DNA of 64,000 bases from Lysinibacillus xylanilyticus (GCF_001183605.1 NZ_LFXJ01000005.1:620001-684000), one strand, 5' to 3'. Positions 7,886-17,138 are shown, counted from the first letter of the stretch. The notes: a model not told the origin generated them from the sequence alone. Numbers and translations: made by a program.

Positions 7886-9041
7886 ATTTATTAATTGTTC
7901 CTGTAAATGTTTTACGGCCAGAATTTAAGTTGTTAACGTCTATTTCTAATTTACTAATAGAATTAGGTGTTAATGAGATTTTCCCATCCTGCTCTAGTTT
8001 TTTCCACACTTTCACATTTTTTCGATATAGATGTTCAGAAAGGCGATAAATATCAATATCTTTCGCTAATGCTTCTTTATACGTTGTTCTAATTTCTTTC
8101 TTCACTTCATTTATAATTTTTTTTCTTATTTCATCTTCAGAAATATTCGTTTTAAAACCATTTAAAGTTGCATTTATTTTTACATAGACCTCAAATGTTA
8201 CTTGATCATTTTTAACAAGTGGTTTGATAGCTACCTTTATTTTTTCCAATGTTGCCGTTAAATAATCTGTTTCGTTGTCATCTAACTTAAAGGTTACTTC
8301 ACCTCTGTGCGTTCTATTATGCATCCACTGCATACCTCTTGCATCATCATTCTTAATAAAGTCTTTAAACCCATCTTTAGAAAGTACCCCAACCCCTGTT
8401 AGTGCGGTATCCTGACCTTGTAGCTCTTCCGTTTCCCAGTTTTTATTGATCGTTATATAAGGGATACCAATTTCGTGGTTTGGTTCATTTAAACCAATAA
8501 CTAAATTTCGGAAATTAACGGGCTCGACGAATGTTTCTTGATCATCTGTATCTAAAGGAGTAATTAGCTTTGACGATGTAAGAGATTTATTTAAAAGTGG
8601 CGTTATAAGAAGGATATCTTTAATAGGATCTTGTGTACAATAGGTCCATATTTGGTACCTTGTTTCCCTAAACCGCAACACACTGTCTATGACAGAGAGG
8701 GCATTTTTATCTTTCATCGCTTCCTCGGAGAAAATTATAAATGTCATATGTCCCCAAAACAGTTTTTGGTCGATGGATCGATATAAGTTAAAAAGAGCTT
8801 CTTCCAACGTTTTTCCCTTAGATTGCCCAACCTCGGCCTGTACTGCTTGAGGATTAGGGTTTTCAGATTTTGCAACATTGGAGAAGTTAATTAATTGTAA
8901 GTATACTTCATACTGATCATCTTTATAATCAATACCAAGTCCGTCTACATAATACATTCTTTGAGCTTCAGTAACATCCCAACATCCTGATAGAAGTAGT
9001 GAAGTAGCTAAGCTTGATAGTAAAATAATTTTTTTTTTCAT
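7884..9041 (-). CDS. Spore germination lipoprotein, Ger(x)C family
   Basis: This is the C subunit of a germinant receptor, a lipoprotein on the outer face of the spore inner membrane. The first 20 residues form a lipoprotein signal ending in the lipobox LLSGC with Cys20 as lipidation site, followed by WDVTEAQRMYYVDGLGID, a typical GerC N-terminus. The length of 385 aa is normal. It is the last gene of a B-A-C ordered operon and overlaps the A-subunit gene by 4 bases (ATGA). Nutrient germinants cannot be predicted from the sequence. Expression in the forespore under sigma-G is expected from the family, but I could not identify the promoter. Confidence 0.94.
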   Translation of the reverse strand: MKKKIILLSSLATSLLLSGCWDVTEAQRMYYVDGLGIDYKDDQYEVYLQLINFSNVAKSENPNPQAVQAEVGQSKGKTLEEALFNLYRSIDQKLFWGHMTFIIFSEEAMKDKNALSVIDSVLRFRETRYQIWTYCTQDPIKDILLITPLLNKSLTSSKLITPLDTDDQETFVEPVNFRNLVIGLNEPNHEIGIPYITINKNWETEELQGQDTALTGVGVLSKDGFKDFIKNDDARGMQWMHNRTHRGEVTFKLDDNETDYLTATLEKIKVAIKPLVKNDQVTFEVYVKINATLNGFKTNISEDEIRKKIINEVKKEIRTTYKEALAKDIDIYRLSEHLYRKNVKVWKKLEQDGKISLTPNSISKLEIDVNNLNSGRKTFTGTINK

Positions 9042-10498
9042 TGCTTCTTCCCGCTTTTAGAAGTACGAGTGTTATCTTGAGGTGCAAGTGCTTTATTACG
9101 TTCAGCGTAGCCTTTTGGTGATAAGCGGAAGATCGATTTTTTAATAGTTGTCCAATTTAAATCTGTTGCAAGATTCATGTAAGAGTAACCATAGATCCGG
9201 ATATTACATAAGTAAAGAAGTGTAAAGTACAGTGAGATGAAAAATCCAAATAAACCAAAGAAAGCGCTGGCAAGAATGAACGTAACACGCAATATACTGA
9301 TGGTTGTTACTAGAGATTGGTTCACAAGAGTAAATGATGCAATCGTAGAGATCGCAATAACCACAATCATTTCTGGACTTGTCACACCTGCACGAATGGC
9401 TGCATCACCAATAATTAAACCTCCAACAACACTTATCGTACCACCAATAACAGAAGGCAGACGTAAGCCAGCTTCTCGAAACAATTCAAACATTAGTAGC
9501 ATTATTAGCATTTCAAGAGAGGAGGGGAGAGGTAGGCCTGTTTTTGCTTGGACGACTGTTGCTAAAAGCTGAAATGGTAATTGATTTTGATGATAGGTCG
9601 TCAGAGAGAGCCAAAATGCAGGCAATAGTAAACCGATTAAAATGCCAAGGATCCTCAAAAGTCGTTCTATAGAGCTGAAAACGATGGGATATTCGTTGTC
9701 TTCAGCTGATTTTAATAATAAAAATAAATTTACAGGTGTGATGACGCCATATGCTACACCATCGACGAAAATAAGAAAACGTCCACTAATCAGAGCCTGA
9801 ATAGCATAATCAGGTCGACCTGTGTAATCGAATTTAGGGAAAAGCTTTGAGTTTTTGTTAATTCGCTCCATCAAGATATCCCCGCTAAAGACAATATCTG
9901 TATCTACAGCTGCCAGTTGCTTTTTAATTCCGTGTAAAATATCCATATCGACAATATCATCAAAATAAAGAATAGCCACGCTTGTTTTCGAACGTTTGCC
10001 TAACTCCACTTTTTCTACACAAAATGAATTCGTAGGTAAACGTTTGCGCAATAGTGCAATGTTGACACGGATGTCTTCAATAAAGTTATCCCTTGGTCCC
10101 TTAACGAGAACCTCCATCCTCGTTTCTTCAGGATTTCGATTAGGCTTTTTAGCAATACAACTAGCATACAAAAGTTCTTCCTCTTCAAAATAAAGCAGTA
10201 GGAAACCGGTATATACAAAGTTAATGGCTTGTTCTATATCGTTGACTTTTTCAAGCGTCGGAACATGAAGTTGATTTGTAATATTTTCTTCTAAGGATGT
10301 ATCAGCTAAATTGTCATAAAGATATTGAACACGCCGAATAATGACTTCATTAAGCATTTGCTGGTCTATCATCGCATCACAGGTAATGAATTGAACCTTT
10401 TTTTGATTAAATGTATATTCCTGAAATTGAATATCTGCTGATTTTTGAAATAGTTTTTTTAAGGTGTTTAGGTCTATCGCCTTCTCCTGCTGAGGCAT
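9038..10498 (-). CDS. Spore germination protein, GerA family (A subunit)
   Basis: This 486-aa protein has a soluble N-terminal region (about 1-250, with KGPRDNFIEDIRVN and a conserved SGRFLIFVDG segment) followed by about five membrane helices, as in GerAA, GerBA and GerKA. It forms the ion-channel-like core of nutrient germinant receptors in the spore inner membrane, together with the B and C subunits encoded on either side. It overlaps the B gene by one base and the C gene by four, so the three are translated together. The last 20 residues are basic and hydrophilic. Confidence 0.95.
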   Translation of the reverse strand: MPQQEKAIDLNTLKKLFQKSADIQFQEYTFNQKKVQFITCDAMIDQQMLNEVIIRRVQYLYDNLADTSLEENITNQLHVPTLEKVNDIEQAINFVYTGFLLLYFEEEELLYASCIAKKPNRNPEETRMEVLVKGPRDNFIEDIRVNIALLRKRLPTNSFCVEKVELGKRSKTSVAILYFDDIVDMDILHGIKKQLAAVDTDIVFSGDILMERINKNSKLFPKFDYTGRPDYAIQALISGRFLIFVDGVAYGVITPVNLFLLLKSAEDNEYPIVFSSIERLLRILGILIGLLLPAFWLSLTTYHQNQLPFQLLATVVQAKTGLPLPSSLEMLIMLLMFELFREAGLRLPSVIGGTISVVGGLIIGDAAIRAGVTSPEMIVVIAISTIASFTLVNQSLVTTISILRVTFILASAFFGLFGFFISLYFTLLYLCNIRIYGYSYMNLATDLNWTTIKKSIFRLSPKGYAERNKALAPQDNTRTSKSGKKQ

Positions 10499-11622
10499 TA
10501 TGATTCACCACTTTCCATTTCTTGTTTTTCAGATTGTCCTTTCTTAGAAGACTTACCTGAAAAGAACGCTACTATTACGAAAAAAATTGACAGAAGTAAA
10601 AAGAAAATAAAAGTAATTGTTAATATATAGTTCCCTTTCACCTTCAAAAATATGTTTTCATTTAAAATAATTAGCGGTAGACAAAGTATAAAGAAGGGTG
10701 GAGCTAGCATTCTCCATATTTGCTTTGGGTCCCCGGTCATTTTTAGTAGGTCCGCAATAACATATAATAAGAAGCTAACTCTTATAAATGTCCCAGTAAG
10801 CCATTGATAAATAGAGAAAAAGTCAAGATGCTCAATATAGCGACCGATCGATACTAAGCCCCATTCCTCGTATGCAGGATATCTTTGCTTTGCGGCTTCG
10901 GTTGGACCAAATTCTGCAATCGCTCCCATGAGTGGACCTAAAGTTAGCCCCATTAGAATAATGAGCATGATGCCAAAATGATACCAACGAAGGCGCTCTT
11001 TAAATTGATGCTGTAAAAATAAAAGTATTATTAATTCAATAAATCCTGATGCTGGGTAAATCATCCCTTTTATAACGGGTTGGAAACCATGCTCAAAAAA
11101 TGGACGTAATAACTCGTATTCTTTTACCTGTAAATTTGTAAATGCTACAAAAAAACCAAAGACTACTACACCGAATAATACAAAGACATTTAAGATAACC
11201 ATGGTTTGTAAGCTAGTTGTAACGAGTAAAACACACAGAATCGTATAAATGAGTAATAAAATTATAGACGGTGTTTCAGGTAAAAACGTTGTGCTTATCC
11301 ATTGTAATGTTTCAACCATTGTAAAAGCAGCTAGAATGAGTAAATAAATAACTATAATATAGATGACAATTGTAGATCCTATTTTCCCGATTTTCGCTTC
11401 TAGCCAGTCTCTAATAGGTTCTTGATTCGTCTTTTTTTGTATATAAACTAAAAGAAATAGCCAGAAGAATATAATAACTGTAGCCATTATTACAGATGCC
11501 CAGCCATCTCTCCCTACAACGTCGAGTAGTGGGGGAATAATTGTCACGTGATTTTTTAAGCCAATAACAGTCATAGATAAGAAGACAACATGTAAAATAC
11601 TAATCGATCCTAGACCTTTCAT
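10498..11622 (-). CDS. Spore germination protein, GerB family (germinant-binding permease)
   Basis: This is the B subunit of the receptor, a 374-aa amino-acid-permease-like membrane protein with about ten helices that binds the germinant in characterised receptors. I placed the start at ATG 11622 (MKGLGSISILHVV) because AGAGGG stands seven bases upstream; the longer frame from 11652 has no ribosome binding site. As first gene of the operon its order is B-A-C, unlike gerA (A-B-C) and gerK (A-C-B) of B. subtilis. The C-terminus is polar (GKSSKKGQSEKQ), which is common in the family. Confidence 0.92.
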   Translation of the reverse strand: MKGLGSISILHVVFLSMTVIGLKNHVTIIPPLLDVVGRDGWASVIMATVIIFFWLFLLVYIQKKTNQEPIRDWLEAKIGKIGSTIVIYIIVIYLLILAAFTMVETLQWISTTFLPETPSIILLLIYTILCVLLVTTSLQTMVILNVFVLFGVVVFGFFVAFTNLQVKEYELLRPFFEHGFQPVIKGMIYPASGFIELIILLFLQHQFKERLRWYHFGIMLIILMGLTLGPLMGAIAEFGPTEAAKQRYPAYEEWGLVSIGRYIEHLDFFSIYQWLTGTFIRVSFLLYVIADLLKMTGDPKQIWRMLAPPFFILCLPLIILNENIFLKVKGNYILTITFIFFLLLSIFFVIVAFFSGKSSKKGQSEKQEMESGES

Positions 11623-11770
11623 ATGAAAACCCTCTAACGTTAATTGATACATTTTAGCTTAGACAAAAAGTGAGAGGATTATAAGCGTAATAAACTACTC
11701 TGAAAAGGAGAATTTTAATAAACGTATTGCCACATTGTCCAAGTTTTTTACAGAAAAAACAGCGAGGTAT

Positions 11771-11930
11771 CTGACGATTAAATTGTCAAATACCTCTTAT
11801 TTCGAAAATATATTTTTAAGGCAGTTTTTCTCCTACCATAAAGTAGTGAGATGGGAGAAAAACTGCCCGTAAAAAGCCCGATTGATGAAAACTAAAAATC
11901 CGTGGGAGAACCCCCCACGGATTAAAGTTT
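11771..11930. repeat. Cluster of intergenic hairpins between the ger and sigV operons
   Basis: Three inverted repeats follow one another: an imperfect 14-bp pair beginning GAGGTAT near 11773, a perfect 14-bp stem (11820-11833 with 11854-11867), and a 10-bp stem (11897-11906 with 11914-11923). The last 70 bases, from CGTAAAAA to GGATTAAAGTTTCACT, are related to 13499-13573, so this is a dispersed element. The final hairpin can serve as terminator for rsiV, whose stop codon is 28 bases away. Confidence 0.6.
11897..11923 (-). terminator. Probable terminator of sigV-rsiV
   Basis: A perfect 10-bp GC-rich stem (AATCCGTGGG with its complement), followed on the minus strand by an A/T-rich tail without a clean U-run. 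It belongs to the dispersed repeat described for this gap. Confidence 0.5.
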
Positions 11931-11950
11931 CACTACTTAATCGCAAATGA

Positions 11951-12838
11951 TTAATGAATATAATTAGAGCTTACAAGATCATTTTTTAGGACATCGGTTG
12001 GGATTTCGAATTCCAGTACACCCATATAGCCAGGTGCAACTTCATATTTATCAAAGGAGATGACAAGTTTCCCTTTATCCGAAATATAGAATTGTTGTTC
12101 AGCGTTAATAGCTGTAAATCCATCAATAACCTCTTTATCAGGAAGACCTCCTCCTTTTACCCAGTATACTTTATCTGAGTCGGAAGCAGCTTGTTTGCGC
12201 ATCTGTTCAATAATGTTTTCGCTGATAGTTTTCATATAACTATTGTCTTTAAATAGCATTGGTAGTGTAATTAAAATCTCATTTTGTTTATCAATTGTAT
12301 CGTAGTGCATCGTTGTAGAAGATGATCCAACTGTATTGACAGTGTAACGACCAATCGACAAGATTTGGTCATTATCTGTTTTTACGTCGTAGCCACTATC
12401 TACGCCTAAATGGCCGCCACCGTTAGCCTTTAAATCACCAACTTCGGCAACAAAGTCATTATAAAGAGCTTTACCTTCAGAACGGTATTTCTCATTTAAT
12501 GCATTTGCAAGATCTTTATTTTCTAGGTTTTCGATAGAAGGTACTTTAATGTCTGCATCATATGTCTCTTCTTTTACTTCATATTCAGTCCAAGTTAAGA
12601 CTTTTACGACACTACCAACAACAGGAATATCTGAAAGTGTTCGTGCCATTGCAGGACTGACATTTAAACCAGCTGTAAAGAGCATTGCAGCCGCTGCAGA
12701 TCCAAGTAACCATTGTGGTGCTCGTTTTTTTCTTTTCTTTTTACCTTGTTTTAATGCATTTTCAACCACAAAATCAAGCTCCTTTGGAATAGATACCTCA
12801 TTATATTGTTTTTCTAATTCTTTTAATTTTTCATCCAT
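11951..12838 (-). CDS. rsiV: Anti-sigma-V factor RsiV (lysozyme-sensing, DUF3298)
   Basis: This 295-aa protein has the RsiV layout: a short cytoplasmic N-terminal sigma-binding part starting MDEKLKELEKQYNEVSIPKELD, a KKKRKKR stop before a single membrane helix (about 43-60), and an extracellular C-terminal domain of the DUF3298 type. In B. subtilis RsiV binds lysozyme directly, is then cleaved by signal peptidase and RasP, and releases SigV, which turns on lysozyme-resistance genes. Overlap of 8 bases with the sigma factor gene indicates coupled translation. The pairing and the close similarity of both partners to the B. subtilis system make the assignment firm; ligand identity here is inferred. 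Confidence 0.88.
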   Translation of the reverse strand: MDEKLKELEKQYNEVSIPKELDFVVENALKQGKKKRKKRAPQWLLGSAAAAMLFTAGLNVSPAMARTLSDIPVVGSVVKVLTWTEYEVKEETYDADIKVPSIENLENKDLANALNEKYRSEGKALYNDFVAEVGDLKANGGGHLGVDSGYDVKTDNDQILSIGRYTVNTVGSSSTTMHYDTIDKQNEILITLPMLFKDNSYMKTISENIIEQMRKQAASDSDKVYWVKGGGLPDKEVIDGFTAINAEQQFYISDKGKLVISFDKYEVAPGYMGVLEFEIPTDVLKNDLVSSNYIH

Positions 12839-13355
12839 GTGCTGTTTCTCCCTTCACATCTTCCAACTGTATTTTCAATAGTTTTAATGCTTTATAAAGA
12901 CGTGATTTAGCAGTACTCAGCTTAATGTTAAGGATATTTGCAACATCAGCGAGTTTTAAATCTTCAAAGTAATGTAAAATGACAACTTCACGATACATTA
13001 AGGGTAAGTCATCTAACGCATGCTCTAAATCAACGTTTTCGTAGACATCCTCTTGTGCAGGTGTTAAAAATTGCAATGTATCATCGTCTGTCACTTGTAA
13101 GCGTTTATGCTTACGTAAAAAATCTATAGATGTACGTACGACTATTTTATAAAACCAGCTTTTCATATACTCGACATTTTCTAGTCGATCGAGAGAAAGC
13201 ATTGCTTTTTGAATACTGTCTTGTACAACATCAAGTGCGTCCTGTTCATTTTTCGTATAGCTATACGCGAGCAAATAAAAACGCTCTTTCTGTTCGCGAA
13301 TTAACTGGACAAATATCTCTTCATGTTGAAATGCATTTCTTGTTTTCATGTCCAA
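12831..13355 (-). CDS. sigV: ECF RNA polymerase sigma factor SigV
   Basis: This is a 174-aa extracytoplasmic-function sigma factor. Region 2 is seen in FYLLAYSYTKNEQDALDVVQDS and SWFYKIVVRTSIDFLRK, region 4 in LPLMYREVVILHYFEDL followed by LADVANILNIKLSTAKSRLYKALK. It resembles B. subtilis SigV throughout. Start choice is open between TTG 13355 (five bases behind AGGAG) and ATG 13349. The upstream region holds CGTCTA on the minus strand at 13397-13402 and an AAC-containing -35-like stretch 18 bp further up, which could be an autoregulatory ECF promoter, though the spacing is two bases longer than usual. Confidence 0.92.
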   Translation of the reverse strand: MDMKTRNAFQHEEIFVQLIREQKERFYLLAYSYTKNEQDALDVVQDSIQKAMLSLDRLENVEYMKSWFYKIVVRTSIDFLRKHKRLQVTDDDTLQFLTPAQEDVYENVDLEHALDDLPLMYREVVILHYFEDLKLADVANILNIKLSTAKSRLYKALKLLKIQLEDVKGETAHG

Positions 13356-13494
13356 AGAAGCTCCTTTATTAACATTTTCAAATTGTATACAACTACTAGA
13401 CGTGTGAAAGGTGGAAAAAAGTTGATTGCATAAAAAACTTATCTTATTTTGTTAACATAAAAGATAGATATTTAGTAATTTATCCTGCAGTAAC

Positions 13495-13575
13495 TATCCG
13501 TAAAAAACCAACAGTGAAGACTAACAATCATTGGGAATGAAGATAACCACCGCAGATTAAAGTTTCACTTTACCG
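13495..13575. repeat. Second, degenerate copy of the intergenic repeat
   Basis: The stretch CCGTAAAAAACC...GATTAAAGTTTCACTTTA aligns with 11868-11935 (shared ends CGTAAAAA and GATTAAAGTTTCACT), but the central hairpin is eroded. No gene lies in it. Confidence 0.5.
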
Positions 13576-13649
13576 TCCATTTTATTTTGGCGAAAAATCA
13601 TAGCAAATTATAAACCTTTTGCTAATACATAGAAAGGGGAAAGAGTGAA

Positions 13650-13820
13650 TTGGCTGTAATTGGAAATGGCGTTGCGCATTTGATATTTGGAGTAGGAAGA
13701 AGAGCTTCTGAAATTATTGAAATCACTGTTGGAGAACGTTGGAATTTCCAAGAAAATGCTCAATCTATACAGAGGGGTAATGCGATTGGAACACAACGAA
13801 TCGTTTTGACAGTATATTAA
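13650..13820 (+). CDS. Possible small ORF, 56 aa, unknown
   Basis: TTG 13650 follows AAAGGGG by about nine bases and opens a 56-codon frame ending at TAA 13818-13820. The product (begins MAVIGNGVAHLIFGVG, ends GTQRIVLTVY) has ordinary amino-acid composition with an alternating beta-like pattern and no membrane segment. It could be a small gene or the end of a decayed larger one. I recognise no family. Confidence 0.35.
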   Translation: MAVIGNGVAHLIFGVGRRASEIIEITVGERWNFQENAQSIQRGNAIGTQRIVLTVY

Positions 13821-13863
13821 TATAGTGTTATTATTTACCTAATATTGAGTAAATAAAGGTGAA

Positions 13864-14547
13864 ATGATGAATAAAAGTTTGGATAATAATTATACTTTGT
13901 TAAATTTTTCTAAAACTGATAAAGTGATCTTGTGGCTTGGTTTCCCACTTCTCGGTTTAGTGCTTGGTTGGTTTCTTCCGAGTATTGCTAAATGGGCTAG
14001 TACTTTACCATGGATACCTTTCCAAGGGCCTTTAAATCTGATTGCATCTTATAATGGAGCATGGGTAAGTTTTATCACAATGGTTCTTGGATTGCTTGTG
14101 GGAATTATGGTGACATTATTTTCTTTTCATGAAAGCTTAGAAATGACTATTTACGATGAGGAAGTTATGTTAAAACTTAGAGATGATGAAACTATCTTAA
14201 AAAAAGAAGATATTTCACTTGTATTTATAGATGGTAATCAAATTGTATTATTAGGTAACGATGAGAAAGAGCTTTTTCGATATAAACAAGAGCTTAATAG
14301 AAATACAGTGGGTACTGCATTTTTAAAACATAATTATCTTTGGAGCGAAACAGCCCCTTTTAAAGAAGATTATAAAAAATGGGTAGTGGATTGTCCTGAT
14401 TTATCACCTGCTGCAAATGCTCTTTTTAAGGCAAGAAAAGTAGCGATTGAAGATGGGAATGATGAAGAAGTATTTCAGTTGGCTAAAGAGCTTTGGAAGC
14501 TAAGAGTATCAGTAAAAGAAAAAGGTAAAAGTCAATATTATCGATAA
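13864..14547 (+). CDS. yqeB: YqeB-like membrane protein
   Basis: This 227-aa protein has two N-terminal membrane helices (about 22-45 and 70-95) and a soluble C-terminal domain with DISLVFIDGNQIVLLG and a helical tail. Organisation and local similarity (GFPLLGLVLGWFLP, LPWIPFQGPLNLI) recall B. subtilis YqeB, a protein of unknown function. The ribosome binding site AAAGGTGA allows ATG 13864 or the adjacent ATG 13867. It is a single gene closed by a strong terminator shared with the convergent exporter gene. Confidence 0.65.
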   Translation: MMNKSLDNNYTLLNFSKTDKVILWLGFPLLGLVLGWFLPSIAKWASTLPWIPFQGPLNLIASYNGAWVSFITMVLGLLVGIMVTLFSFHESLEMTIYDEEVMLKLRDDETILKKEDISLVFIDGNQIVLLGNDEKELFRYKQELNRNTVGTAFLKHNYLWSETAPFKEDYKKWVVDCPDLSPAANALFKARKVAIEDGNDEEVFQLAKELWKLRVSVKEKGKSQYYR

Positions 14548-14602
14548 ACGACCACTGTGATTTTAAAGTAGTGTTACCTAAAACAACATATATACGAAAC
14601 GG

Positions 14603-14639
14603 ATAAAGCGGTGCAATTAATATAATTGCACCGCTTTAT
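14603..14639. terminator. Bidirectional terminator
   Basis: A perfect 16-bp stem (14603-14618 with 14624-14639) with a 5-base loop stands between the convergent yqeB-like and TSUP genes, with T-rich sequence on its right. Confidence 0.9.
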
Positions 14640-14661
14640 TTCGTTTTTAAAATATAAAGAA

Positions 14662-15429
14662 TCATGAAAAATAGTCATATGTATTTTTCAAAAGTAATAG
14701 AATTGTCACAACGATAAATAAATTACGTACATACCCGCTACCACGTTTAATGGCAAATTTAGAACCAACAATAGCTCCTGCAATTTGCGCAAGTCCCATT
14801 GGTAAACCATAGGCATAATTTATTTGCCCTAAGTATATAAACATAATAAGGGCAGCGATATTACTTCCGAAATTCAAAAACTTGGCATTTCCTGCTGATT
14901 TTAAAAAGTCAAAGCCAACCATTAAAAAGGCAAATAGTAGAAACGAGCCTGTCCCTGGTCCTAAAAAGCCATCATAGAAGCCGATTAAAGTTATAATCAC
15001 TACGAAAAGTGCGTAACGCTTTGGTGTCAATTTTTTATAGGTAGAAATGCTACCCCAGTCTTTTTTGAAAATAGTATAAATAGCCACAGCTGCTAGCATG
15101 ACAAGCATAAGCGGCTTTAGAACGCTAGGGTCCATAAGATGGACAATCCATGCACCAATCATGGAGCCTATAAATACAAAAGGGAACAATTTATAGACCG
15201 CTTTAATATCCAACTTTCCAGAGCGATAAAACGTTATGGTGCTCGTAAATGACCCCATAGTGCCCGCTAACTTATTAGTTGCCACGGCTGCAGATGGTGG
15301 AAGACCCACAAACATAAGAGCGGGTAATGAAATAAGTCCGCCGCCTCCTACAACAGAATCAATAAATGCGGCTAGAAAGCCAAAAAAAATAAGAATGAGT
15401 AAAATATTTACATCTAAATCAAAGGGCAA
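14662..15429 (-). CDS. TSUP (TauE/SafE) family transporter
   Basis: This is a 255-aa membrane protein with about eight helices. Both family halves are present: FIDSVVGGGGLISLPAL near residue 22 and the counterpart GFYDGFLGPGTGSFLLFAF near 150. Members export or import sulfur oxyanions and organosulfonates such as sulfite or sulfoacetate, and the substrate here is not indicated by neighbours. It is transcribed alone and diverges from the 141-aa gene to its right. Confidence 0.92.
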   Translation of the reverse strand: MPFDLDVNILLILIFFGFLAAFIDSVVGGGGLISLPALMFVGLPPSAAVATNKLAGTMGSFTSTITFYRSGKLDIKAVYKLFPFVFIGSMIGAWIVHLMDPSVLKPLMLVMLAAVAIYTIFKKDWGSISTYKKLTPKRYALFVVIITLIGFYDGFLGPGTGSFLLFAFLMVGFDFLKSAGNAKFLNFGSNIAALIMFIYLGQINYAYGLPMGLAQIAGAIVGSKFAIKRGSGYVRNLFIVVTILLLLKNTYDYFS

Positions 15430-15646
15430 GGTAGGTCATCTCTTTTCTATAATAATATTCTGATAATAGCGAAATGAAAAGTGACTGTAAATAGCTTAAA
15501 TAATATTCCTCTATTAATTTCGATAATTAAGTCTTTTTGAATATTTTAAAATTCTATAAAAAAGCAAAAATATTCTACTTTATGTGTATATTTTAATGTA
15601 TTATGTAGGTGATGATGTTTTTTACGTAAAGGGGACGTGATGACAT

Positions 15647-16072
15647 TTGAGTTTAGGAAATCATGTAAGAGTATTTATTTGTGTTGTGTTTATGGGGCTA
15701 CTTGTCGGATTTGTATATAATGCCAAAAAAGATATAACTGATAATGAGTATATCGATACAGTAAAAGAAGGGTATTTAGGAAATTTTTCAGAAGTATCTG
15801 TTCGTAATGCATTTAATTACGCATTTTTTGAACCATATTGGCGATATTATCAGGCAAAAACAGGTGAGCATGTTGTCGAATTATCAGGTGATATTACATT
15901 TGAAGGTGAGAGAGGCCATGCCATTTTACAGTTCGTAGTGGATGAACAAACAAAGAAATTTACTGCATATGCAATGAAGTTTAATGATGTCGTATTGAGC
16001 CCTGTACAAAACCGGTTGCTAATTGGCATAGTTTATGAAACATGGCATTCAAAGCGGCTCGCCTATGAGTAA
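15647..16072 (+). CDS. Hypothetical membrane-anchored protein, 141 aa
   Basis: I do not recognise a family. The start is TTG 15647, with AAGGGG about twelve bases upstream. The product has a hydrophobic segment at residues 8-26 (VFICVVFMGLLVGFVY) that can serve as a signal anchor, followed by about 115 residues of mixed alpha/beta character (EHVVELSGDITFEGERG, ILQFVVDEQ) likely on the outside. There is no lipobox. It stands alone between the TSUP exporter and the LLM oxidoreductase. Confidence 0.7.
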   Translation: MSLGNHVRVFICVVFMGLLVGFVYNAKKDITDNEYIDTVKEGYLGNFSEVSVRNAFNYAFFEPYWRYYQAKTGEHVVELSGDITFEGERGHAILQFVVDEQTKKFTAYAMKFNDVVLSPVQNRLLIGIVYETWHSKRLAYE

Positions 16073-16145
16073 GCTCTTTTGCTTTGTAAAAAGATCTTCC
16101 TATATTACAGTAGAAGGGAGTGTTTAGACAGAGAGGGTGTTTTCA

Positions 16146-17138
16146 ATGAGATTAAGTATTTTAGATCAAATGCCTATACCAAAAGGTCATACCGCAGAGG
16201 AAGCCTTTCAGCGTACAGAACAAATAGCGCTCTTAGGTGAAGAACTTGGCTATCATCGTATGTGGTTAGCGGAGCACCATAATAGTCATTCACTGGCAAG
16301 TTCAGCTCCCGAAGTTACAGCTGCTTTCTTAGCGGCGAAAACAAAACGTCTTCGTATCGGTACTGGAGGCGTTATGATGATGCACTATTCTCCATATAAG
16401 CTGGCAGAGGTTTTTAAAACATTAAGTGGTTTGGCACCGAATCGTATAGATTTTGGCGTCGGCAGAGCCCCTGGTGGTGACCATGCCTCTATATATGCAT
16501 TAGCAGAGGGTCGAAGACAACATTTTACAGAGCAATACGATAAGCTCGAAATAACTTTAAAACTGATGAATAATCAAAAAACAGGCGAGCATGTCTATGA
16601 TCAAGTGATAGCGGCACCAGTTAATATCCAATTACCTGAGGCTTGGTTACTTGGGTCTAGCGGTCAAAGCGCTACGCAGGCAGGACGATTAGGTGTGGGT
16701 TATTCATATGCGCAGTTTTTCACTGGCAATATGTCAAAGGATATATTTGATACGTATAGAGATTACTTTAAACCTTCCTATTACATGGAGAAGCCTCAAA
16801 TTATCGTTACCTATGCGGCGACAGTTGCAGATACGCTAGAGGAAGCGGTATATTTGGCAAAGCCGATTGATATTACACGTCTGCATCTCATGAAGGGACA
16901 AATCATCCAAGCGATGTCACCTGAGGAAGCAAAGGATTTTCCACTTACGGAGTTGGATAAAATGACAATCGCCAATAATCGAAAAGCCAATCTTGTCGGA
17001 ACTCCTAAGGAAATCGCTAAATTTTTAGTAGCAGAGCAAGAGCATTATGGATTTGACGAAGTGATGCTAAACTGCAATCAATATGCACTAGAAAGTCGCA
17101 TGAATACTTATAAGCTAATTGCAAAGGAATTAATATGA
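16146..17138 (+). CDS. LLM-class (bacterial luciferase-like) flavin-dependent oxidoreductase
   Basis: This 330-aa protein is a reduced-flavin monooxygenase-like enzyme of the luciferase fold. Typical segments are RLSILDQMPIPKG at the N-terminus, LAEHHNSHSLASSAPEV, GTGGVMMMHYSPYKLAE, and FGVGRAPGGD. It is close to the MsnO8/YtmO-YwcH type group whose physiological substrates are mostly unknown. The start ATG 16146 has GAGGGTG six bases upstream; the frame open three codons earlier from GTG 16137 overlaps that site. A 39-codon ORF begins inside its stop codon, so the two are translationally coupled. Confidence 0.9.
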   Translation: MRLSILDQMPIPKGHTAEEAFQRTEQIALLGEELGYHRMWLAEHHNSHSLASSAPEVTAAFLAAKTKRLRIGTGGVMMMHYSPYKLAEVFKTLSGLAPNRIDFGVGRAPGGDHASIYALAEGRRQHFTEQYDKLEITLKLMNNQKTGEHVYDQVIAAPVNIQLPEAWLLGSSGQSATQAGRLGVGYSYAQFFTGNMSKDIFDTYRDYFKPSYYMEKPQIIVTYAATVADTLEEAVYLAKPIDITRLHLMKGQIIQAMSPEEAKDFPLTELDKMTIANNRKANLVGTPKEIAKFLVAEQEHYGFDEVMLNCNQYALESRMNTYKLIAKELI

